Of a DNA stretch of 64,000 bases, positions 50,460-57,613 are shown in pieces. The DNA is from Treponema vincentii (lineage in GTDB: Bacteria > Spirochaetota > Spirochaetia > Treponematales > Treponemataceae): assembly GCF_010365865.1 (NCBI RefSeq), contig NZ_CP048020.1:1550001-1614000 (forward strand). The letters run 5' to 3'. Position numbers and translations under genes: made by a program. A model generated the notes under the pieces. That model saw only the letters and a program-made list of their open reading frames with translations. It searched no databases and was not told the DNA's origin. How positions within the stretch are numbered: the first letter of the stretch is position 1; every line of letters begins with the position of its first letter.

Positions 50460-50487
50460 AGTATAAAATTTCCATAAGAATTGTCAA
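50460..50487 (-). promoter_or_regulatory. Promoter of the RND/LolA-like/porin operon
   Basis: TTGACA, 16 bases and TATACT on the minus strand lie about 90 bases before the RND start codon and directly abut the 12-bp operator palindrome. Confidence 0.75.
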
Positions 50488-50553
50488 TAGGTGCGATTGT
50501 CGGTTCACTTCATCTGCGAACACTCCGGCATAAACTGTGAAAGCGCCGGTTCT

Positions 50554-50736
50554 TTACCTTTTAAGCACCTTATACATAACGATACCGACGGCAAGTAAGA
50601 TCAGACCGGCGATATCTAATCCTCGCAGTATCCAAACGGGAATAACGGCTGCCGGAAGATACAACCCTCCAAGCAGCAAAAAAATGCTGATGATAATCAG
50701 GATGAGTCCGCATATTTTTGATCCGGTTCCGCTCAT
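50554..50736 (-). CDS. Small membrane protein with two helices
   Basis: This 60-residue protein starts at the ATG 6-7 bases after AAGGAG, two bases past the stop of the ABC exporter gene, so it is coupled to it. Two hydrophobic helices (GLILIIISIFLLLGGLYLPA and LDIAGLILLAVGIVMYKVL) are joined by a short loop. It could be an accessory subunit of the exporter. Nothing else is recognisable. Confidence 0.6.
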   Translation of the reverse strand: MSGTGSKICGLILIIISIFLLLGGLYLPAAVIPVWILRGLDIAGLILLAVGIVMYKVLKR

Positions 50737-50738
50737 TC

Positions 50739-52481
50739 TTACGCTCCTTCTTGCCACGATGTAGCGTCATTATGGGCTTGCGTCATGCGGTAATAGAGCC
50801 CATGCTCTTTGATCAGTTCATCATGGGTACCTTGCTCTTTGAGTTCTCCGCCATCAATGACAAAAATACGGTCTGCTTCGCGGACGGTTTCCAGCCGATG
50901 GGCAATAACCAGTGTGGTTTTTCCGCGGCATAATTCACTCAAAGCTTTCTGTATTGCCTGCTCGTTATCGGCATCGATACTCGCGGTGGCTTCATCCAAG
51001 ATGATGAGCGGCGCGTCTTTGAGAATACTCCGTGCAATCGAAATACGCTGGGCTTCTCCGCCCGAAAGAGAGGCACCACCTTCACCGATAACGGTATCGA
51101 ATCCGTACGGAAGTCGCATGATAAAATCATAACACTGCGCTTTTTTCGCCGCTTCGATCACCGCTTCTCTATCCGCATGAGGACGCCCCATCGCGATGTT
51201 ATTTGCAATCGTGTCCTCAAACAGATAGACCCGCTGAAACACCATACTGATATGATCCATTAATACCGTCAGCGGAAGCTCTTTGATGTTTTTTCCCCGT
51301 AAGAGGATTTCGCCCTTCGATATATCCCAGAACCGTGCCAGTATATTCATAATCGTGCTTTTCCCGCCGCCGGACTGCCCGACAAAGGCCGCCATCTGCC
51401 CTTGGTCGATGCTGAACGACAGGTTATGCAGCACTTCTTTATCTCCGTAGTCAAACGACACATTTTTGAATGTTATTTCCGTATCGGCTGTTTGCGGCAA
51501 AGACTCGGTTCCCGTATCCTCAAGCTCCCGTTCGTTAAATACTTCGTTCACACGATTCAGCGCAGCTTGCATGATCGCCAGAATGCCGGTTTTTTGATAG
51601 AGCTGTTTGAGCGGCGTAAAAAGATTGAAGGCAAACAGCATACAGCCGACAAATACGGTGCTTGACAGAGCTCCGTGTTGAAACAACCAAATGTTTAAAG
51701 CAAGTATTGCGGTCATACCAAGACTGTAAATGATCAGCAGAGTCCGCTCCTTGGGGGAATATTCTTCTTCAAAAGACAAGCTCGCTTCTTTCATGCGCGC
51801 AAAGCTGGCTCTGATATCTTCCGCACCCGCTCCGGTGAGGTTATAGCTTTTAATTACGCCGAGCCCTTCCGTATATTCCAACACGGCGCCGGTCAATGCT
51901 TCGATGCTTTTTTGGCGCAGCTTTGAATTACGGGCGGAAAGCCGGATCATCGGCTGCGCGAAAAGAATTGCCGTAAGCTCCGTCGCAATGGCAACAGCTC
52001 CGAACAGCGGATGCAGCGCAAACAGGAACCCTGTCAAAATGATCTGCGCCGCGATGCTGCTTGTAACCTCCGAAACAGCCGCCATCGCCTGCTCCTCGAT
52101 AAAGACCATATCGGCAGACAGCACCGAACTGATTTTTCCGATATTCCCCGCAGTAAAGTATCCCATCGGCAGCCGGCGCAGATGCCGCCCAAGCTCAAGC
52201 CGCTTTTCTGCAAAGACCTTATATCCCGCTCCCGCTTGCAGCCGGTCTGCGATATTTTGACAGATTGCCTGAATAGCCAGCAAAAGCAGCATGACCGCTG
52301 CCGCATAGATTGCCGTTTTAATGTCGGCTTCACCTTTGATAAGCATGTCGATAAGTTTTACGGCAACCATCAGCGGCGCATTTGCTGCAACCGCTTTTAA
52401 AAAAGTAAACAGATATGCCAATCGGATTTTCCGAGCGTACGTGCCGGTAAATACGAGTAACTGATGAACCATCGCAATCAT
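50739..52481 (-). CDS. ABC exporter half-transporter (permease plus ATPase)
   Basis: This protein is about 580 residues long from the ATG following AAGGAAG. The six-helix exporter domain covers residues 1-310. The ATPase has Walker A VGQSGGGKSTIM, Q-loop MVFQRVYLFEDTIA, signature LSGGEAQRISIARSI, Walker B LIILDEATASID and H-loop VIAHRL. It resembles the IrtAB/YbtPQ-like half-transporters of exporter fold, some of which import siderophores. It probably forms a heterodimer with the three-ATPase protein encoded upstream, from which it is now separated by a Fic gene. Confidence 0.87.
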   Translation of the reverse strand: MIAMVHQLLVFTGTYARKIRLAYLFTFLKAVAANAPLMVAVKLIDMLIKGEADIKTAIYAAAVMLLLLAIQAICQNIADRLQAGAGYKVFAEKRLELGRHLRRLPMGYFTAGNIGKISSVLSADMVFIEEQAMAAVSEVTSSIAAQIILTGFLFALHPLFGAVAIATELTAILFAQPMIRLSARNSKLRQKSIEALTGAVLEYTEGLGVIKSYNLTGAGAEDIRASFARMKEASLSFEEEYSPKERTLLIIYSLGMTAILALNIWLFQHGALSSTVFVGCMLFAFNLFTPLKQLYQKTGILAIMQAALNRVNEVFNERELEDTGTESLPQTADTEITFKNVSFDYGDKEVLHNLSFSIDQGQMAAFVGQSGGGKSTIMNILARFWDISKGEILLRGKNIKELPLTVLMDHISMVFQRVYLFEDTIANNIAMGRPHADREAVIEAAKKAQCYDFIMRLPYGFDTVIGEGGASLSGGEAQRISIARSILKDAPLIILDEATASIDADNEQAIQKALSELCRGKTTLVIAHRLETVREADRIFVIDGGELKEQGTHDELIKEHGLYYRMTQAHNDATSWQEGA

Positions 52482-52556
52482 AGAGAGCTTCCTTCTTCGG
52501 CTCCGCATCGGCGCCCCAACATTTTATAATTTTATAACACAAAGCTCAGACAATTA

Positions 52557-53612
52557 CTATTCTTTCAGTATATCCATCAAGCCGGTATTTATAAACAGAT
52601 TGTCTTTTCCAACCTTTATACAGGTAAGAACACCGATAGCTTCTAGTTGATGCAGGTAACGGGAGGCAGCTTTCCGTTCTACCCCTAGCGTTTTTACAAT
52701 GAACTCAGTTTTGCAATAGGGATTTTCAAAAAGGGTTTCTACCAGTTCTTTGGAATAAATTTTCGGAGCTTCCGATTTTACTTTTTCGATTGTGCTATCT
52801 AACAGTTCCTTTATCGCTTTTACCTTTTGAATTGTTTCTGCGGCTGTCTCTTCTATTCCTTTAAGGATAAAAACAATCCATTTTTCCCACGCTTCTTCCG
52901 TACGGACTTTTTGCAAAAGTTCGTAGTATTGTTCTTTATTTTTGATGATATATGAACTTAAATAGAGAATTGGAAAATCAAGATGATGCTTTAAAATCAA
53001 ATAAAGGATATTTACAATTCTTCCGGTTCGTCCATTTCCATCATAAAAAGGATGGATGCTTTCAAATTGATGGTGAAGTATTGCAAGTTTTGTCAGAGAA
53101 TCATCATCGTTGTTTAAATACTCAGTAAAGTTTTTTAAGAGTCCGTCAATTTCTTCTTTTGTCTGCGGCGGAATATAGACAACTTCATTCCTACGGTCAT
53201 TCATCAGCTTTGTGCCGGGTACAGTTCTGATTCCCGCATCATTTTGAACAAGCTGTTCTTGAATATTTATGATATCATTTATAGAAATAAAATGATGTTT
53301 TTTTAGTTCTGCAAAACCTGCGTATAAGGCTTCTCTGTAGAACATAACCTCTTTTGTAGCAGAATCAACTTTTTTTACCGTTTCGGAAAGAGCTTTATAG
53401 AGCTCATCTTTCGTGGTAATGATATTTTCAATCTCTGAACTGTCTTGAGACTCTTGAAGCACAACGGCATTAATAAGAATAAACTGATTCGGAATCACCT
53501 GTGCAATACCTTTAAGCTCGGCAAGCGCTTTAGATGCTTTGCTTTCTGCTTTGAGGATAGTAATTGTTTCGGTCTTTTTAGGATCAACCGGCAATTTTGG
53601 CAATTCCGACAT
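52557..53612 (-). CDS. Fic family protein (AMPylator type) with C-terminal winged helix
   Basis: This protein is about 351 residues long from MSELPKL. It has an N-terminal Fic_N domain with inhibitory-helix motif SSEIENI (S/T-x3-E-N form, so autoinhibited), then the Fic core with the complete active site HPFYDGNGRTGRI near residue 190. The C-terminus is a winged-helix domain (VETLFENPYCKTEFIVKTLG, RKAASRYLHQLEAIGVL). It likely transfers AMP to a target hydroxyl. The start overlaps its own promoter and an 11-bp inverted repeat, which suggests a leaderless, self-regulated gene. It sits between two genes of one ABC exporter and is AT-richer than either. Confidence 0.9.
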   Translation of the reverse strand: MSELPKLPVDPKKTETITILKAESKASKALAELKGIAQVIPNQFILINAVVLQESQDSSEIENIITTKDELYKALSETVKKVDSATKEVMFYREALYAGFAELKKHHFISINDIINIQEQLVQNDAGIRTVPGTKLMNDRRNEVVYIPPQTKEEIDGLLKNFTEYLNNDDDSLTKLAILHHQFESIHPFYDGNGRTGRIVNILYLILKHHLDFPILYLSSYIIKNKEQYYELLQKVRTEEAWEKWIVFILKGIEETAAETIQKVKAIKELLDSTIEKVKSEAPKIYSKELVETLFENPYCKTEFIVKTLGVERKAASRYLHQLEAIGVLTCIKVGKDNLFINTGLMDILKE

Positions 53613-53648
53613 GTCCCAATTATAGTCTTTTTTGGGACATGTAATCAA
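53609..53648 (-). promoter_or_regulatory. Promoter and operator of the fic gene
   Basis: On the minus strand, TTGATT, 18 bases and TATAAT end 6 bases before the ATG at 53612. ACATGTCCCAA (53609-53619) and TTGGGACATGT (53632-53642) form a perfect 11-bp inverted repeat around the -10 box, a likely binding site for the Fic winged-helix domain. Confidence 0.65.
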
Positions 53649-53715
53649 GATATGTACCAAATATTAAAAAAATGGTACATATCAATCCGTTCTTACACCG
53701 TTTTCACGGTAGCCA

Positions 53716-53754
53716 GGGGATGTCTCAAAAGTTGGTTAGTTTTTGGACAGCCCC
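53716..53754. repeat. GGGG(C/A)TGTC-ended element, short 39-bp copy
   Basis: GGGGATGTCTCAAAAGTTGG...TTTTTGGACAGCCCC consists of the two ends of the 155-bp element at 5.5 kb, in reverse orientation and without its interior. It lies between the three-ATPase exporter gene and fic. Confidence 0.75.
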
Positions 53755-53770
53755 TAGGGTTACTCCCCTC

Positions 53771-56700
53771 TTACTTCCCCCGTACCGTCCAGTCTGCGGT
53801 TTCTTCCGAGATACGCCAGAGGTTTTGGTATTCCGGGCTGGTTTTAATAAGTTCCGCATGACAGCCGGAAGCAGCGATACGTCCATCTTTGAGCACGATA
53901 ATGCGGTTGGCGCTCATAATGGACTTCATTTTATGAGCGATGACGATAACGGTTTTATCCCGCACGATTTCGGATATTGCCTGATTCATCTTTTGCTCGT
54001 TTTCAGGATCGATAAAGGCGGTTGCCTCATCCAAAATAACAATCGGAGCATCTTTAAGTATTGCCCGTGCAAAGGCAATCCGCTGCCGCTGCCCGCCTGA
54101 AAGTTTACTGCCTGCTTCTCCTGCAAGCGTTGCGTACCCGTCCGGCAGTTCGCGGATAAACTCATCCGCCTGCGCTTTTTTTGCTGCGGCAATAATCTCC
54201 TCATCGGTTGCGCCTTTTTTCCCGATTCGGATATTGTCGGCAATGCTCTTGTTAAAAAGGAATACATCCTGAGAAACGTAGGCAATCTGTTCGTTGAGCG
54301 CTTCTAAGCTCATGTCACGGATATTCTGTCCGCCGATTAACACCCCGCCGCCCGAAACATCGTAATAATGCACTAAGAGCTTTGCCGCCGTGCTTTTTCC
54401 GCTGCCGCTTGCTCCGACTAAAGCAGTCATCTGCCGCTCTTGCGCCGTAAAGGAAACATCTTTCAGAACTTCCAAATCCTTGTATGCAAACCGAACATTG
54501 CGGAACTCGATGTCGTGCCCCATGCCGGAAAACGGCGCCGTTCCTGCTTTAAGTTCCGGGTAATCAAATGCCTTTTCCAACGCCTGAATTTTATAACTTG
54601 CTTGCGGTACGGCGCCGATAAAACTCATGCAGCGGAGCAGGAGCGGTGCGATACCGAAAGAAAGACAAATTGTCAAAATGTAGCGGGCAAGGGTCAGTTG
54701 ACCGAGCAAGATAAGCAGTGTGCCGAAAGGCAGGCTGTATAGTAAAATGTTTGAAAATAAACTGCCGTATAGAGCCATCCACGGGAATGAAACCTTGTAC
54801 CATGACAGCGCAAAGTCGCGGTACGCAGTAACGGAAGAAGCAAATCGTTCGCCGAATTCATCCTGCCGGTTAAACACGCGAACAACCTCCATACCGTTTA
54901 CATATTCGATAATGGTATTGTTCAGCCGCTTTGCTGCGGCAAAGTAACTGCCCATCTGCTCGACACCGACACGGTACATCTGTCCCGAAACACTGATGCC
55001 CAGCGCAATGACAACACAGGTAAGCAGTGCAAGCTGCCAGTCTATAACGAGGATGGTTACAAGCGCAAACACGGCAACGGTGAGATTGGCAATCCCTTCG
55101 GGGATCATGTGCGCCAAAAGGAGTTCTATCGATTCAATGTCATCGGTAAACAGCTTTTTGATAGCTCCGCTGCCCATCTCCCTCACTTTTCCGAGCGGCT
55201 TGCGCTCCAAGTTTTCCTGCAAAAAACGGCGTATGTTTTCCAGCGTGTTGTAGGCCGCACGGTGCGAAAGCTGAAAGCCGTACATATAAAAAACCGCGTA
55301 TACGATTTCCGTAAGCAGGATACCCGCAAGCATTTTCCCGCTTCCGGCTAAGGTCGGAACCGAACCGTTTAAGACCTGCTCAAGGATGGTGTATACCAAA
55401 AGATACGGGATAATACTCGCCGCTGCTCCGAGTGTCATACAGAGCGCCGCTTGATATATCGTGCGGCGGTGCGCCCCTGCGTACTGCAAAATCTTGGAGA
55501 TAGAGCTTTGCTTGTCCCGTTTCCGGCTCGTGTTTTCATCGCTTTCCTGCAAGAAATAGGAAGAAACCCGTTCGATGCCTGCTTTATTCAAAGGATAGAA
55601 AGCTAAGACCCTGCCGTTTTCGATATGGAGAATGTGCGTGCAGCAGCTCATAATCAATTCGGGGTCGTGCGTAATAACGAGCGAAATGGCGGCGCTTGTC
55701 TGCAGATCGCGTAACAGAAAGCCGAAGCGTTCCATACCGCGGCGGTCAAGTCCGCTGGTCGGCTCATCAAAAATCAGCACACCTTTTTTTGCACAGAGTG
55801 CGGAAGCAATTGCCGTCCGCTGTTTTTGACCACCCGATAACGAGGCCGGGTGCCGGTCTTTCAGTTCGAGGATACCGAGCCGCGCCAATACCTCTTCGGC
55901 ATCAGCTGCGGAAGCGCCGGTGTTCATCATCACTTCTTCCAACACGCTGTCGGCAAAGAGCTGCCGGTTGACGTCCTGCATCACCATAAAACTGTGTTTG
56001 CTACGCTCCTCCGCCGTCAAATACGCGCCGCCGACTGCGATGCTCCCGTTTGAAGGAATCAACCCCGCGAACGCTTGCGCAAAAGTGCTTTTGCCCGATC
56101 CGTTATCACCGATGAGCGCCACAATCGAATGTTCGGGCAGCGCGAGCCGCTCTATATCGAGCACACGGGTAGAGCCGTAGCCGCAAGTTACATCGAGCGC
56201 TTCAAGCGCGGGCTTTGACACGGGTTGGGTTTCGGGCGGTGTACTGCCTTTGACCGGCGTTTCTCGCGCCGCATCCTCTTTCCGTGCAAGCACGGCGAGG
56301 GACTGCATATTCGTGAGGCGCAAGCCCAGCGCGGTTAAATCGGATTCGCTGAGCGCTTTCATTTCGTCCCGTGTAAAAATACGCTCGATCTTTCCGCTGC
56401 GCATATAGATAAAGCGGTCTGCTACATCCATCAGGTAATAGAGCCGATGCTCTGCAATAACAACGGTCTTTCCCGCTGCTTTGATTTTTACCAGCATCCG
56501 GTGCAGCCGCTGAATTGCCCGTTTATCCAAATTAGAGGACGGCTCATCCAGCACAAAGACTTGAGGGTCTGCGGTATAGCAGGAGGCGCAGGCAATTTGC
56601 TGCTTTTCTCCTCCCGACAGTTCAAAAATATCCCTGTCCATCAAATTATCGAGCTGCAAGTCGCGTTTTGTTTTTTCGAGGCGCTGTTGAATCTGCTCCC

Positions 56701-57049
56701 TTGGGATGCCGAGATTTTCGCAGCCGAATACAAGCTCGCCGGTGGTGTCAAGGTTAAAGAATTGGCTCTTTGGATTTTGAAAAACGCTTCCGGTGAGCGC
56801 TGCAATATCGGATAAGTTTTCCGTGTTTACGCACACATCGCCGATCATCACGGAACCGCTCATTTCACCTTCATAAAAATGAGGAGCAAGCCCGTTTATC
56901 AGCCGTGTAACGGTGGTCTTGCCGCAGCCCGACTCGCCGCATAATACGACAAATTCGCCGTCTTTTATGGTAAGGTCTATTTCGGATACGCCGTCTCCGG
57001 TACCGTGTTCCCCGCTGTAGGAAAAAGAGACGTTTTTAAAATTGATCAC
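53771..57049 (-). CDS. ABC transporter fusion: two ECF-type ATPases joined to an exporter half-transporter (three ATPase domains)
   Basis: This is a 1092-residue continuous frame. ATPase 1 (residues 1-245) has CGESGCGKTT, LSGGEKQQIA and VFVLDEPSSNLD. ATPase 2 (about 285-500) has IGDNGSGKST, LSGGQKQRTA and VLIFDEPTSGLD. Both look like the EcfA/CbiO ATPases of energy-coupling-factor importers. Then a six-helix exporter domain (about 530-830, beginning SISKILQYAGAHRRTIYQAA) and ATPase 3 (about 850-1092) with VGASGSGKST, LSGGQRQRIA and IVILDEATAFID. All Walker and signature motifs are intact. Its half-transporter partner is the ABC gene beyond fic. No ECF T or S subunit is visible here. Confidence 0.88.
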   Translation of the reverse strand: MINFKNVSFSYSGEHGTGDGVSEIDLTIKDGEFVVLCGESGCGKTTVTRLINGLAPHFYEGEMSGSVMIGDVCVNTENLSDIAALTGSVFQNPKSQFFNLDTTGELVFGCENLGIPREQIQQRLEKTKRDLQLDNLMDRDIFELSGGEKQQIACASCYTADPQVFVLDEPSSNLDKRAIQRLHRMLVKIKAAGKTVVIAEHRLYYLMDVADRFIYMRSGKIERIFTRDEMKALSESDLTALGLRLTNMQSLAVLARKEDAARETPVKGSTPPETQPVSKPALEALDVTCGYGSTRVLDIERLALPEHSIVALIGDNGSGKSTFAQAFAGLIPSNGSIAVGGAYLTAEERSKHSFMVMQDVNRQLFADSVLEEVMMNTGASAADAEEVLARLGILELKDRHPASLSGGQKQRTAIASALCAKKGVLIFDEPTSGLDRRGMERFGFLLRDLQTSAAISLVITHDPELIMSCCTHILHIENGRVLAFYPLNKAGIERVSSYFLQESDENTSRKRDKQSSISKILQYAGAHRRTIYQAALCMTLGAAASIIPYLLVYTILEQVLNGSVPTLAGSGKMLAGILLTEIVYAVFYMYGFQLSHRAAYNTLENIRRFLQENLERKPLGKVREMGSGAIKKLFTDDIESIELLLAHMIPEGIANLTVAVFALVTILVIDWQLALLTCVVIALGISVSGQMYRVGVEQMGSYFAAAKRLNNTIIEYVNGMEVVRVFNRQDEFGERFASSVTAYRDFALSWYKVSFPWMALYGSLFSNILLYSLPFGTLLILLGQLTLARYILTICLSFGIAPLLLRCMSFIGAVPQASYKIQALEKAFDYPELKAGTAPFSGMGHDIEFRNVRFAYKDLEVLKDVSFTAQERQMTALVGASGSGKSTAAKLLVHYYDVSGGGVLIGGQNIRDMSLEALNEQIAYVSQDVFLFNKSIADNIRIGKKGATDEEIIAAAKKAQADEFIRELPDGYATLAGEAGSKLSGGQRQRIAFARAILKDAPIVILDEATAFIDPENEQKMNQAISEIVRDKTVIVIAHKMKSIMSANRIIVLKDGRIAASGCHAELIKTSPEYQNLWRISEETADWTVRGK

Positions 57050-57130
57050 ACTATTACTCTCCGATAGTCTTGAGGGGTTCCTGAGTATGGTTTCTAGTTA
57101 CAAACTTCTATGGATAATTTTTCACAAATG

Positions 57131-57214
57131 CTATCGTTCGATTTTCAGCTTTGGCAGTATATGAAATTTTTTATAAATATCTTCAGGACATTCTCTTACT
57201 TGTAATAACGGCAT
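57131..57214 (-). pseudogene. Truncated ribbon-helix-helix antitoxin fragment (FitA/VapB-like)
   Basis: MPLLQVRECPEDIYKK begins like RHH antitoxins of PIN toxins. A one-base slip in the A-run after it moves the continuation (ISYTAKAENRTIA) to another frame, and the sequence then loses similarity. No toxin follows. AGAGG precedes the ATG. Confidence 0.5.
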
Positions 57215-57233
57215 ATAGTTACCTCTAGCATAC

Positions 57234-57262
57234 AATCTACAGCTGTTCGTATGTTATGTCAA
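57234..57262 (-). promoter_or_regulatory. Orphan promoter of the antitoxin fragment
   Basis: On the minus strand, TTGACA, 17 bases and TAGATT lie 20 bases before the ATG at 57214. It may now transcribe only the remnant and lead toward the ABC fusion gene. Confidence 0.45.
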
Positions 57263-57327
57263 GCAGTAGCTTTGAATCAAAAAAGTACTGTCAATTATGA
57301 GTAAGAGTAATAAAACACAGTGAAAGT

Positions 57328-57597
57328 ATGTTCAGCATTTTTCAACACATTCTTCGTCAAAGAGTCCACTTCAAAATCATCGTCTTTGATCTGAAAACCA
57401 CCTACTTAGGTTCTTCCAATCTTATCGGACTCGGCATGAAAGCCGTAAATACCGGCAACCTCGACTCCGGTGTTTTATCTAGCAACCGTAACTTTGTAAA
57501 AACACCGTCGAACAATTCGACAGCGTCCGGACGTGCGCCCGCTGCGAGGGCTGCAAAAGACAAGCGTTCTGCGGGAACTCGGTTGAAATGAAATAAA
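57328..57597 (+). pseudogene. C-terminal fragment of a phospholipase-D-family protein
   Basis: QRVHFKIIVFDLKTTYLGSS, then NLIGLGMKAVNTGNLDSGVL, is one HKD domain (H-x-K-x4-D followed by GSSN). After a shift near 57502 another frame gives VEQFDSVRTCARCEGCKRQA and FCG, a cysteine cluster found at the end of some PLD-type nucleases. The N-terminal half is missing. Confidence 0.65.
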
Positions 57598-57613
57598 GCG
57601 AATTTAAACAACT

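Larger units (their letters stand above)
57050..57613. other. Graveyard of gene fragments between the ABC fusion and the DUF262 pair
   Basis: No intact gene is present. It holds a truncated RHH-antitoxin start with its promoter (57131-57262) and the C-terminal part of a phospholipase-D-type protein (57328-57597). The rest is AT-rich and unremarkable. Confidence 0.6.
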
